NCBI GenBank assembly: GCA_037043455.1 | Contig: JAWPHD010001266.1 | Location: 124,001-188,000 of the forward strand | Source: Cyrtodaria siliqua | Taxonomy: Eukaryota; Mollusca; Bivalvia; Adapedonta; Hiatellidae | Direction: 5' to 3' | DNA length: 64,000 nucleotides | Part shown: in pieces, positions 22,616 through 33,262 of the stretch | Layout: each line of letters opens with the position of its first letter | Numbering within the stretch: the stretch's first letter is position 1 | The notes under the pieces: generated by a model | Seen by the model: the letters and a program-made list of their open reading frames with translations, nothing else | What the model was told of the DNA's origin: nothing | Databases searched by the model: none | Translations under genes and position numbers: made by a program

Positions 22616-23576
22616 TACACAAACACACTTCATATATTGTACAGTTCTTGGCAATCCTCGTATAAACTTAGTGGCAACTTACATGCCGTTTTTGCTTAAA
22701 TTTCAGTCAATGCACGTGCTTTCTCGTTAAATAGGTCATGATTGAAACATATTTGATTGTCTCAGATTATGCAAACGGGTCGGGCTACAAGATCTACCAA
22801 CATAAGTTACGACACTTCCGAAACATACAATAGTTCCTGAAATGCCGGTTTACTCTTTAGACAGTTTGGTATAAATGACCTTGACAACGGTCTACCATTA
22901 AATGAAAACAAAGCAAGAAATAAATCCTTAGCAACGGTACAGTCTGCAGCTATTATCTCTATGTCAGGGAAACGAAGGACGAAATAAATATGTCATTTGT
23001 AACACCTGATAATTCTGACAATTCCGTGTCAGTGAACCAGACAGATGGTTTTTAATCTCTCATACCGACACCTTAGCAACGTTGTCATCCATGGAAACGG
23101 AGTGCTCACTGTTAACTTGAGTATAAGCGTGATGCATACCCTCATCAAATGTTACCCTGGAAACACCCACGTGACAACATGGTTATCAAGTTGGATTTCA
23201 AATATTAAATAACTTTCAATGCTGAATGAGAACTTTGTTTTAACACACATATTTAACTGTCAATCAGTTTAAGATCGCCTTGCCTAAAACGAAATGATCA
23301 TTTAAATATTCATTCATGCGGATTTTATTTCCTTTTAATTTTCCGTGTATCGATGCTTACGTGCAGATCTACTTTAAATACGACATAACACACGCCTGGT
23401 AAATAGTTATTTAACGAATAAAATAATTATATTCCGTTTAGACTATATTTAACATTCATATTTTTGTTGGCTCCATTGTCACGATTTCCGATATTTAATT
23501 TGCATTTCTAATGAGTTTTCAGAAACACTGTTTACCGTTTATATTACACCAGTTATCAGGGTCGTAAAGCAATCTT
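22616..23576. other. unassigned sequence
   Basis: Almost 1 kb with no recognisable gene, tandem repeat or element. Words such as GGAAACGGAGTGC and CCACGTGACAACATGG make it slightly less AT-rich than its surroundings. Confidence 0.4.
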
Positions 23577-23905
23577 ACCGCCAAGATCACAGTATACAGA
23601 GCGTATGTTGAACATTATAGTATCAATGTATATCATACAAACACATCAAAGAATAGTGTGGTCCAACTTCTTTGTTCATTATTTAAAAGCGCGTGCTTTT
23701 GATATTAGTATCTTTATTTTCTGTTAAAAAGTAATCACAATTATAATTTAAAATGCTGTGGTTATAGAGTGGTTTTAGAGTGGTTATAGAGTGCAGTTAT
23801 CGACGTGTTTTTGATACATTAATTACTTGATCATGTTTTATGCGTTTGTTTTAATGACACGTATCGGTTTGTATATTGAACAGTAAAATGAATGTGACAG
23901 TCACA
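23577..23905 (+). repeat. dispersed duplication X, copy 1
   Basis: Closely matches 27181-27530 in direct orientation (shared words: AAGCGCGTGCTTTTGATATT, AGTAATCACAATTATAATTT, TATCGGTTTGTATATTGAAC). This copy has an extra TGGTTTTAGAGTGGTTATAG stretch near 23770. Copy 2 has a ~50-base insertion near 27252. No coding potential. Confidence 0.75.
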
Positions 23906-24027
23906 CTAGATGTATACAGTATACGTATGTGCATAGGGTTGTTTATATGATCCCATCGTAGTCGATTTGCATCTTGGGGGCGTCCGGGACCGAGAGTCTC
24001 TCACTTGAAATCACTTGCCGCCACCCC

Positions 24028-24200
24028 CACCCCCACACACTCCCCCCCCCCCCCCCAACCCCAACCGATGTAGGTTCGATTTGTGCATGAAAATTGCACG
24101 GAGGGGCACCTGGCGTCTTCCTCCAACAATCGGAGATGGAAAGTCGCCAAGTTATCTGAGTTGGCTGTTGGTGCGACTATAAAATCCAGTTCAATCCGAT
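24028..24200 (+). mobile_element. poly-C tract and SINE-like fragment, family 3
   Basis: A run of about 16 C near 24042 is followed by GTAGGTTCGATTTGTGC, CACCTGGCGTCTTCCTCC and a tail TGGCTGTTGGTGCGACTATA. The ...GTTGGTGCGACnTAAAA tail type is a known ending of tRNA-derived SINEs in molluscs. The tRNA-like head is degenerate, so the copy is partial. Confidence 0.45.
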
Positions 24201-24539
24201 TTGCATCTTATTATAATTTTTTTTGCATGCTATGCTTTACGTTTATATAACCTGTTCCTTTTACGTAAATTGGAATTCAATGACAAATCTAGATGACTTA
24301 AAATGGGATATAATTCAACCTGTATATGTCTATTATGCCATCTAAACTTTTCTACAAACACTATATAGTAATACATTTAATCATTAAATATTTGGTTTTG
24401 TACACACAGCTTTAGAATGATGTCAGAGGGAGCGTATTTTGATTTTAAAGGCATTTGCTGTAGTTATTCATGCGCAGCTTTTTTAGGCGACTTCTCTTCT
24501 AAAACTATTGGATGGATTTTCCTACAAATTTACAGGAAT

Positions 24540-24665
24540 GTTGCTTTTGATGTCTAATTCTATTTTTTGTCTTTTTTTTATTTTTTAATTTTTTTTAATT
24601 TATTTTTTTTAATTTATTTTTTTTATTTAAATTTTTTAATTTTTTTTTTATTGTCTTTATTTAAA
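24540..24665. repeat. T-rich low-complexity tract
   Basis: Interrupted poly-T (TTTTTAATTTATTTTTTTT and similar) over about 125 bases. Confidence 0.85.
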
Positions 24666-24764
24666 TAAAGGCCTATTATTAGATACATAAAATAGGAAAA
24701 ATATAGTATTTTGTAAAAATTCCAACAAAATTAAAAAATTTAAGCATAATGGTACGGTTCCAAC

Positions 24765-26022
24765 AAGAGGCCCAAGAGGGCCTGTGGACGCTCTTCTTGC
24801 TAATATGGCTCTTATAACATCAATGAAGCAAGTGACTAATCTATCGTCTTAAAGAGGCAGAATATAGCATTTTTAACAATTTCAAAGAGCCATAACTCCG
24901 CCGTTACTGGTCCGATCTGGCTGGTTTTCGAACTTGGCCAGTAGAGATAATAAAAATTAAATTAAAAAAAACAAAACTTTACCGAGCTGTTATTGACATT
25001 AACAATCTGGTAAAATTTGGTAAAGATCGAATGAAAAAATATGGCGTCTAGAGTGTACACAAGGTTTTTCAAGTATTTGACCTAGTGACCTAGTTTTTGA
25101 TCCCATGGGACCCATTTTCGAACTTGACCAAAATATAATTCAGACAACATTTCGACAAAGTTTCATCAAGATCGGGTCAGAAATATGGCCTCTAGAGTGT
25201 ACACAAGGTTTTTCAAGTATTTGACCTAGTGACCTAGTTTTTGACCCTGTGTGACCCATTTTCAAACTTTAGCAAGCTATAATTGAGACAAATATTCTGA
25301 CAAAATTGCATCAAGATCGGATCAAAAATATGGCCTTTAGAGTGTACACACGGTTTTTCCAAAGTTTGACCTAGTGACCTAGTTTTTAAACCATGTGACC
25401 CATTTTTGAACTTGACCAAGATATAATTAAGACAAACATTTTGACAATGTTTCACCAAGATTGGGTCAGAAATACGGCTTCTAGAGTGTACACAAGGTTT
25501 TTCAAGTATTTGACCTAGTGACCTAGTTTTTAATCCCATGTGACCCATTTTCAAATTTGACCAAGATATAATTAAGACAAACATTCTGACAAAGTTGCAT
25601 CAAGTTCGGGTCAAAAATATGGCCTCTAGAGTGTACACAATGTTTTTCCAATATTTGACCTAGTGACCTAGTTTTTAACTTCATGTGATCCATTTCCGAA
25701 CTTGATCAAGATATAATTAAGATAAACAATTTGACAAAGTTTCATCAAGATTGGGTAACAAATATGACCTCTAGAGTGTACACAAGTTTTTTCAAGTATT
25801 TGACCTAGTGACCTAGTTTTTGATCCCACATGACCCATTTTTGTACTTGACCGAGATTTCATTGAGACAAACATTCTGACAAAGTTTCATGATGATTGCA
25901 TCAGAAATGTGGCCTCTAGAGTGTACACAAGAAAAGTTAACGGACGACGGACGACGGACGGACGGACGGACGACGGACAACACACCATCCCATAATCTCT
26001 GCTGGCCCTTGGCCATTAGAGC
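24765..26022 (+). mobile_element. bivalve-type dispersed repeat with six ~145-bp internal repeats
   Basis: Starts CAACAAGAGGCCCAAGAGGG, then six internal repeats of about 145 bp, each with TTGACCTAGTGACCTAGTTT near 25080, 25225, 25370, 25516, 25661 and 25806 and with TATGGCCTCTAGAGTGTACA. It ends in a GACGGACG-rich tract (25940-25980) and GGCCATTAGAGCTAAAAACC. Open frames on the minus strand across it are repeat by-products. Repeats of this kind are abundant in bivalve genomes, which is the main reason for the organism call. It interrupts the degenerate repeat seen on both sides (24665-24760 and 26030-26760). Confidence 0.75.
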
Positions 26023-26760
26023 TAAAAACCAATATTGAATCTCAATATGCATGGTGACCTATAAATTTAATTGAATATATTGTCTAATATATGTTCAAAT
26101 AAATGCCTAGGAAGTTTGAACAAATTCTGTTATTAGGAACATAACAAAAAAGGAAACTATACCATTTCTATATAATTTCATACAAAACTTGGCCTTTTAG
26201 CATAGGGGTAGGGTTTCAAATTCTTTTTCTAAACAAGCATGGGGACCTATCATTTTTATTGCACATTTTGCTTTTATATATGTTAAATTATGTGCTTAGA
26301 AAGTTTAAAAAAATTCTATTATTGGGAACATACAAAAAAAAAAGGAAATTGTATCATTATGGGCTAATTTGTGCATAAATTGTGGTAATGGTCTCAACAG
26401 ATTTTGTAAAAAAATATAGGTTTTACATAAAGATGAGCTTTAAATGTTATTGTAATTAAATGTTCTTTACTTTAATACAATTTTAGCAGAATTGTGACCA
26501 ATGAATAAAAGATTAGACTTTTTTAGCTATTTTGTGGACTTGTTCAACTTTTTGGACAGATTGACATGACATGGTATTACAAATTATTTTTTAAAATTTT
26601 AACAAGCATGGTGACCTACCATTATTTTTCGTTTTCTGTTTATATATATAACAGACTTACTGTACAAACAGTTTAAAAAAAATCTGTTATGCAGAAAAAA
26701 CTAGAAAATGTCTTTAAGACAGTTATTGCATGCATAACGTTCAAAAATCATCCGTAATTG
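26023..26760. repeat. degenerate ~200-250-bp tandem repeat
   Basis: Three diverged copies sharing AACAAGCATGGTGACCTACC, TTTTATATATGTT, AGTTTAAAAAAATTCTGTTAT and AACATAACAAAAAAGGAAA. A similar stretch lies left of the bivalve repeat (24665-24760), so the older repeat was probably split by that insertion. Confidence 0.55.
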
Positions 26761-26810
26761 ATCAATTCATTAATATAAATTATCTTAAGTCCTTCAATTG
26801 GAGTCAAATA

Positions 26811-27045
26811 CCAAGAAAACTGTTATTCTCGCTTTTCTAAAGAATACTTATATAAGATAATTGTTGGTGTGGATTGAAACCAATTTGCACTCCCTCGATT
26901 AGGCACCAATCGCCCCACTACTATTGAGATTTCTATAGAAAGTCACAAGCGAATTGTTTTATTATTTCAGATTAATTTGAACTATAAATTGTATGCTAAT
27001 GCTTATAGTGGGCTGAGTGCTCATTCCCGGATTCTCGGACTTCAA
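26811..27045 (+). repeat. dispersed duplication Y, copy 1
   Basis: Matches 28602-28845 in direct orientation, including CCAATTTGCACTCCCTCGAT, TTTCTATAGAAAGTCACAAG and GTGCTCATTCCCGGATT. Both copies contain TTTTATTATTTCAG followed by ATT, which looks like a 3' splice site, but no conserved open frame follows in both. Confidence 0.7.
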
Positions 27046-27054
27046 AACTCATGC

Positions 27055-27165
27055 TTCGACTGGGGGATGGATTTAGTGGTCGTGATCTACTCATTCTTGG
27101 ACTGGGGATGGATTTAGTGGTCGTGATCTACTCATTCTTGGACTGGGGATGGATTTAGTGGTCAT
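27055..27165 (+). repeat. ~41-bp tandem repeat, about three copies
   Basis: Copies containing GACTGGGGATGGATTTAGTG, then GTCGTGATCTACTCATTCTT. It follows directly on duplication Y. Confidence 0.85.
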
Positions 27166-27180
27166 GGTTGCATTTTTTTC

Positions 27181-27530
27181 CGTCAAGACCACAGTATACA
27201 ACGCGTATGTTGACCATTAAAGTATCAATACATATCACACAAACACATCAAAGGGTGTTCAAACAAGCTCAACCAGTATTGTTTTAACTCTAAAATTAAC
27301 AAAATAGTGTGGTCCAACCTCTTTGTTCAATATCTAAAAGCGCGTGCTTTTGATATTAGTATCTTTATTTTCTCTTAAAAAGTAATCACAATTATAATTT
27401 AAAATGCTGTGGTTATAGATGGCAGTTCTCAAAGTGTTTTTGATACATTAATTAGTCCATCATGTTTTATGCGTTTGTTTTAATGACACTTATCGGTTTG
27501 TATATTGAACAGTAAAATTGGATGTGACAC
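27181..27530 (+). repeat. dispersed duplication X, copy 2
   Basis: Direct-orientation partner of 23577-23905 with ~50 added bases (AACAAGCTCAACCAGTATTG region near 27260). X1, Y1, X2 and Y2 alternate along 23.6-28.8 kb. Confidence 0.75.
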
Positions 27531-27712
27531 TAGATGTATGTATTGTGACCCAACCTTTTAATGGTATGCGATTTGCACCTTCTTATAACTGCGTGTTAAC
27601 TATGCTTTACGTTTAAATATTTATCTTAAGGCAAACTGTATTTTTCTATAAGACACACAGACAACATACAATGACGAACACATTAAACATTCAATGACAT
27701 ATCTAGATGACA

Positions 27713-27850
27713 TAAAAGGGACACAGGGGAATCTTGGTTCGTTAAAAAATCGCTACGTTCCGTCAGTTTTACTTCATAGCTTACATATTTGCAATCATTA
27801 ATATTAATTATAAGAATAGTAGAAAACAACTTTCTTTTAGTTTAAACATA
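27713..27850 (-). mobile_element. partial copy of the TTAA/AGGGACA MITE family
   Basis: Begins AAAGGGACACAGGGGAATCTT, then CGTTCCGTCAGTTTTA and AATCATTAATATTAATTATA, the reverse complement of the family's right-hand half. The opposite end is not present. Confidence 0.5.
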
Positions 27851-27970
27851 TTTATTTTACATCTATGGCGAAACAAGTTATTGCAACTAAGATTAATCAC
27901 TCTCGATGGTTTCCTGTGTAGAACCAGTACTAAGCAATGTGGATTAATTATCTTGCTCAAGGATAAATAA

Positions 27971-28045
27971 AGTGGCCTTGAAGAGGATCGAACCCACGAC
28001 CTCTCGATCTAGAGTTCGGCTCTCTACCACTGGACCATGCACTTC
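27971..28045 (-). mobile_element. tRNA-derived sequence
   Basis: On the minus strand it reads GAAGTGCATGGTCCAGTGGT, then AGAGAGCCGAACTCTAGATC, then GTGGGTTCGATCCTCTTC. The D-arm and TTCGATC loop of a tRNA are clear, but the T stem does not pair and the acceptor ends do not match, so it is not a functional tRNA. It is probably a SINE head. Confidence 0.5.
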
Positions 28046-28130
28046 ACTTTTTTTTTTACATATTACTTACTATTAATTATATTAATAATGTATAACGAAG
28101 ACAACTGAAATCTCAACGTATGCAAAAACT

Positions 28131-28437
28131 TTTAAAGGGACACATGGCAATCTTGAGTTTTATTCCAAAATTAAAATGTGCACCTATATTTACTTATGCT
28201 GCTCCATTTTGACTTTAGAACTGCTTGCATATAATTAAATAAAAAATTGAGATTTGAATGTACTTCATGATTTTACCAAATGTTTAAATATATTATTGGT
28301 GCAATATTATTGAAAGGTAGTAATATGTAAAAATTTGCTTTGAACTATTCTAACAATTATTATTAATGATTGAATAAATGCAAGTTGAGAAAAACTAACT
28401 TTTAAAAAAAAATCGAGACTGCCGTGTCCATTTAAAG
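28131..28437 (+). mobile_element. TTAA/AGGGACA MITE, complete copy
   Basis: About 305 bp between TTTAAAGGGACACATGGCAA on the left and CTGCCGTGTCCATTTAAAG on the right, which are imperfect inverted repeats of ~25 bp with TTAA at both edges. The interior is shared with 15347-15921, 35695-35970, 48199-48461 and 57147-57410. It has no coding capacity. TTAA flanks are the target preference of piggyBac-like transposases, so a relative of that group may have moved the family. That is inference. Confidence 0.7.
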
Positions 28438-28601
28438 TCAAAATGATACATGATTAGTGGTGAATCAAGGTGCTGATAGTAATGCTTGATATAAAACTGT
28501 GTGCCGTGTGCCCCTTTAAAATAGGATATATGCTGTGTTTCTCCAGGGCCCTACACTGAACAAAATTTCTAAGTATCAACTTTTGTATCTTAACTAATCT
28601 A

Positions 28602-28845
28602 AAACACCATGACAACTGTTATTCTTGAATAAAATAATGCTTGCATAAGAGAATTAATGGTGTGAATTGAAACCAATTTGCACTCCCTCGATAATGCACC
28701 AATCACCAAACTATTATTGAGATTTCTATAGAAAGTCACAAGAGAATTGTTTTATTATTTCAGATTATTTTGAGCTATAAATTGTTCGCTAATGCTTATA
28801 GTGGACTGAGTGCTCATTCCCGGATTTTCGGACTTCAATACTCGG
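28602..28845 (+). repeat. dispersed duplication Y, copy 2
   Basis: Direct-orientation partner of 26811-27045. The 73-codon frame from 28770 starts in this repeat and ends in the adjoining inverted-repeat element, so it is a composite of two repeats and not a gene. Confidence 0.7.
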
Positions 28846-28874
28846 TCTTGGATATGAAGATGAATATAGTGATC

Positions 28875-29131
28875 TATACTCAGTTGCAAAAGAAACTAGA
28901 CACTTTGACAATTTTACTTTACATACTATCCTCTTTATCAAGCGACAGTTTCTTAATGATTCGACCTATTGAAAAACAAATGACAACATGATATTGGCAA
29001 TGGAATGATAAAAACGTTGGTACCAAACATTGCATATTCATTTTGGAATTTGTCAATTTAATTCTTAAACAACTTTATACAATTAAATCAAAACAAAACT
29101 CAAAGTCCACTTTCTTTTGCAACTGAGTATA
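28875..29131. mobile_element. MITE with TATACTCAGTTGC ends
   Basis: Terminal inverted repeats of about 36 bp: TATACTCAGTTGCAAAAGAA at 28875 and its reverse complement ending at 29131, both continuing inward with similar GTGGACTTTG/GACACTTTG sequence. Ends start with TA, the usual target of Tc1/mariner-type elements. A related left end (TATACTCAGCAAAAAATAAA) stands alone near 30087. Confidence 0.65.
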
Positions 29132-29172
29132 GATTGCCCTTTAGAGAAGATTGTAAGAACTGTTGATGGATA

Positions 29173-29447
29173 TGTGGTGGGTCCGCCGGTAGTCGGTCCA
29201 ATTTGTGACCGGTTGAATGCTACCGTGGTCGAGGGATTAACGACGCTGCGTTGTAAACCTTCTCGCCTCTCGTCGAATCCCACTGGGAGGGAGCTCAAAT
29301 TGAAAGTGAGAAAGCGTCGATTCTTATGGATTGCAGTGGTATACAGTACTGGTATTACCCAGGAAAAATGGGATGATCTGCCTCTACCACACAACAATGG
29401 ACCGTCATATATGGCTTAAAATGTGATAAAAATGACGTAAACACCAT
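29173..29447 (+). mobile_element. tRNA-derived SINE, family 1
   Basis: Plus-strand copy: head with GGTTGAATGCTACCGTGGTC and a B-box-like GTCGAATCCCACTGGGAGGG, body with GGTATACAGTACTGGTATTA and AGGAAAAATGGGATGATCTG, tail with TATATGGC and AATGACGTAAAC. Matches 5199-5432 and 18748-18985. Confidence 0.75.
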
Positions 29448-30365
29448 TGAAGACAAAAAAATAAGACTTTATTTAAAAAAACACCCTTAAAAGACTTAAC
29501 TACATATACAGCAGTAGCACCAGGCACCTTAACTGTTTACGTTATTTGGCAGATTTCTTAGTTTAATTAAAACATTTTTGTCTCACTTTTGATCTGGGCC
29601 AAATTTTATCAACGTAATCTTATTCTAAATGTTCCTTACATTGAATGATTGAATTTTAATTTTGAATTGATAAATAAATATAATTCCTCTAAATGGCGGA
29701 TTAATCTGTTTAACCGTCCCTACACACTGATTAAATAAACAGTCGGCCATAAATAATATTTCAAAACATATCTATGACCTGGCCCCAATGGATTTAAATA
29801 ATCAGATAGATAAACCTGAAAGTGAAAATCCACCTTCATGGCTGTTCGAGGACTGTTTTCTATACACTTTTCAACGTGGCCGATAACGTAACATACAGTG
29901 TTTGTATAAATGACTATTAATTTCATTATAAATCGCACATGGTGACCAAGTTAGAATAACACTCACATAAATTCAACGACTTGTCAAGCAGTTTGTACGG
30001 TGATCACAATGATTAAAACATAACACATTTTAATGGATAGGATAAAGATCGCTGATATAGATTGCTGACATAGGTGGCTGATATATACTCAGCAAAAAAT
30101 AAAAGTATCCACTTTGCTTTCCTGCAAACTCTAAGACAGTAAGAAAGAACTAACAATTGTAGCATGATTTTCTTTTATTAACATCTTTGATGTTCGCACA
30201 GAATTTCATCGAAATATACCGAATAAATAAAAATAAATCACACTTTAAAAAAAAAATAGGTGTGAAAAAGAAATTAACAACACTTAACAAATGCAAAGAT
30301 TAAATACAATATCACAGATTTAGCAGTCTATGTCCATTCAAATATACATACAAATATTCAAAACC
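29448..30365. other. unassigned sequence
   Basis: AT-rich. It contains the solitary TATACTCAGC transposon end near 30087 and no convincing coding frame. Confidence 0.4.
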
Positions 30366-31052
30366 TCGCTAGAGTGTCCCGATACAGTGTAATACGTGTC
30401 CCGATACAGTGTAATAAGTGTCCCGATACAGTATAATAAGTGTCCCGATACAGTGTAATACGTGTCCCGATATAGTGTAATAAGTGTCCCGATACAGTAT
30501 AATACGTGTCCAGATACAGTGTAATACGTGTCCCGATATGGTATAATACGTGTCCCGATACAATGTGATACGTGTCCCGATACAGTGTAATAAGTGTCCC
30601 GATACAGTGTAATACGTGTCCCGATACAAAGTAATACGTGTCCCGATACAGAGTAATACGTGTCCCGATACAGTGTAATACGTGTCCCGTTACAGTGTAA
30701 TACGTGTCCCGATACAGTGTAATACGTGTCCCGATACAGTGTAATACAGAGTAATACCTGTCTCGAAACAGTGTAATACGTATCCCGTTACAGTTTAATA
30801 AGTGTCCCGATAAGGTATAATACGTGTCCCGATACAATGTGATACGTGTCCCGATACAGTGTTATACGTGTCCCGATACAGTATCATACGTGTTCCGATA
30901 TAGTGTGATACGTGTCCGATACAGTATGATACGTGTCCCGATACAGTGTGTTACGTGTCCCGATATGGTATAATACGTGTCTGATACATTGTGATACGTG
31001 TCCCGATAAAGTGTGATACGTGTCCCGAAACAGTATAATACGTGTCTCGATA
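30366..31052 (+). repeat. 22-bp minisatellite, block 1
   Basis: About 31 copies of GTGTCCCGATACAGTGTAAT plus AC, with CGATATGG, CGTTACAG and similar variants. Because 22 is not a multiple of three, each minus-strand frame rotates and repeats every 66 bases, giving a 22-residue pseudo-repeat (GTRITLYRDTYYTVSGHVLH plus CI) with no stop. The long minus-strand frames are therefore trivial. Confidence 0.95.
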
Positions 31053-31172
31053 ACCTGCGAGGTTTCATCGATTCTTATATTTATATGTGAAACGCGTCGC
31101 GATACAGTCAGCTGTATATATCGCAGTACATTTTGCGATTAGCTAGGTAGTTTATATTGTTATACATTAACA
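31053..31172 (+). repeat. array flank duplicated at 32538-32650
   Basis: About 120 bases (GCGAGGTTTCATCGATTCTT, ATATGTGAAACGCGTCGCGA, then TTTATATTGTTATACATTAA) that recur after the second 22-bp block. Array plus flank was thus duplicated as one larger unit. Confidence 0.85.
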
Positions 31173-32537
31173 TGTCCGATACAGTATGATACGTGTCCCG
31201 ATACAGTGTGATACTTGTCCCGATATGGTGTGATACGTGTCCCGATACAGTGTAATACGTGTCCCGATACAGTGTGATACGTGCCCCGATACAGTGTGAT
31301 ACTTGTTCCGATATGGTATAATAGGTATCCCGATATAGCGTGATATATGTCCCAAATACGTTGTCCCGATACAGTGTAATACGTGTCCCATTACAGTGTA
31401 ATACATGTCCCGATACAGTGTGATACGTGTCCCGATATGGTATAATACGTGTCCCGATACAGTGTGTCCCGATATAGTGTAATACGTGTCCCGATACAGT
31501 GTAATACGCGTCCCGATACAGTGTGATACGCGTCCCGATAATACGTGTCCCGATACAGTTTGATACGTGTCCGTTACAGTGTAATACATGTTCCGATACA
31601 ATGTGATACGTGTACCGATACAGTGTGATACGTGTCCCGATATGGTATAATACGTGTCCCGATACAGTGTGTCCGATATAGTGTAATATACGTGTCCCAA
31701 TACAGTGTGATACGCGTCCCGATACAGTATGATACGCGTCCCGATAATACGTGTCCCGATACAGTTTGATATGTGTCTCGATACAGTATGATACATGTCC
31801 CGATATAGTGTAATACGTGTCCCGATACAGTGTGATACTTGTCCCGATACAGTGTGATACGCGTCCTGATACAGTGTGATACGTGTCCTGATACCGTGTG
31901 ATATGTGTCCCGATACAGTGTGATACGTGTCCCGATACATGTTGTTATACGCGTTCCGATACAGTGTGAATCGCGTCCCGATACCGTGTGTTTGCGTCCC
32001 GATACAGTGTAATACATGTCCCGATACAATGTGATACGTGTCCCGATACAGTGTGATGCGTGGCCCGATACAGTGTAATCCGTGTCCCGATACAGTCCCG
32101 ATACAGTGTGATACGCGTCCCGATATAGTGACTGTGATACGTGTCCCACTAAAGTGACTGTGACACGTGTCCCGATACAGTGACTTTGATACGTGTCCCG
32201 ATACAGTGTGATACGTGTCCCGATACAGTGTAATACGTGTCCCGATACAGTGTGATACGTGTCCCGATACAGTGTGATACGTGTCCCGATACAGTGTGAT
32301 ACGTGTCCCGATACAGTTTGATACGTGTCCCGATACAGTGTAATACGTGTCCCGATACAGTTTGATACATGTCCCGATACAGTGTGATACGTGTCCCGAT
32401 ACAGTGTGATACGTGTCCCGATACAGTGTGATACGTGTCCCGATACAGTGTGATACGTGTCCCGATACAGTTTGATACATGTCCCGATACAGTGACTGTG
32501 ATACGTGTCCCAGTACAGTATGATACGTTTCTCGATA
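31173..32537 (+). repeat. 22-bp minisatellite, block 2
   Basis: About 60 copies of the same 22-bp unit, mostly GTGTGATAC variants. The stretch 32170-32490 is almost perfect, while the left part has many partial units and indels. The 463-codon minus-strand frame lies entirely within it and is a by-product of the stop-free unit. Confidence 0.95.
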
Positions 32538-32650
32538 CTGTGCAATGCGAGGTTTCACCGATTCTTATATTCATATGTGAAACGGGTCGCGATATATATC
32601 GCGGTACATTACGGCGATAAGGCTAGTCGTTTATATTGTAATACATAACT
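32538..32650 (+). repeat. array flank, second copy
   Basis: Diverged copy of 31053-31172 (GCGAGGTTTCACCGATTCTT, ATATGTGAAACGGGTCGCGA, then TTTATATTGTAATACATAAC). Confidence 0.85.
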
Positions 32651-33262
32651 TATGACGTTTCTCATCCCTGAATTATTTCTGCACTCATATGTCAGTTACG
32701 AGAAGTTTGCACCCCTTGAATATTGGCACAGGCCGCTTGGAGATCGTATTGGCCCATTGATGTTAGTTTTTAGATGTATTGTATTGACGCGTGATAGAGT
32801 GGTATTTGATTAGTGTAAGCCGTTTAAGATGAAAGATAAAAGGTCAACACCTAATAAAATACTTGCTAAATCTCTTAAATAAATTCTAATTTCATGATTT
32901 GAAATATTAAAAAAATCAATTCGAAAGACTGTGCGGACCTTATCTCTATCGATCTAGCGAGAAACAATATAAACGCAGTGTTACTTTAGCTTTCTACTTA
33001 AGAAAACTTTGCGTAATTTATTACTCAATACATGGTGATTGTGCAAACTAATGGACGAACGGATATGTTAAGGAGCGACTGAAGGTATAATATGTTTAAT
33101 AATTTGTATATCATGAAAACATTCTCACAAATATAATTTACGGTAACATTGCTACTATGCTTGTACTGTTTGCCTTATTACATGTTTTGAAATGTAAGAC
33201 GACAATGATGTATTCGTGTTCTAATTAAATGTCACATGTAAATTTATTCTGCTACCAAGCGG
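32651..33262. other. unassigned sequence
   Basis: Ordinary AT-rich sequence between the 22-bp and 48-bp arrays. Nothing recognised. Confidence 0.45.

Noticed and set aside
25234..26052. minus-strand frames of 68-116 codons with repeated peptide GSHGLKTRSLGQILEKPCVH
   Set aside because: They translate the ~145-bp internal units of the bivalve dispersed repeat; the units drift out of frame and contain stops.
27971..28045. minus-strand tRNA gene
   Set aside because: The T stem does not pair and the acceptor ends do not match; treated as a tRNA-derived relic. The same applies to 37529-37613 and 38906-38978.
31167..32558. 463-codon minus-strand frame
   Set aside because: The 22-bp unit lacks stops in every phase, so any uninterrupted stretch is open. 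No unique coding sequence is attached.
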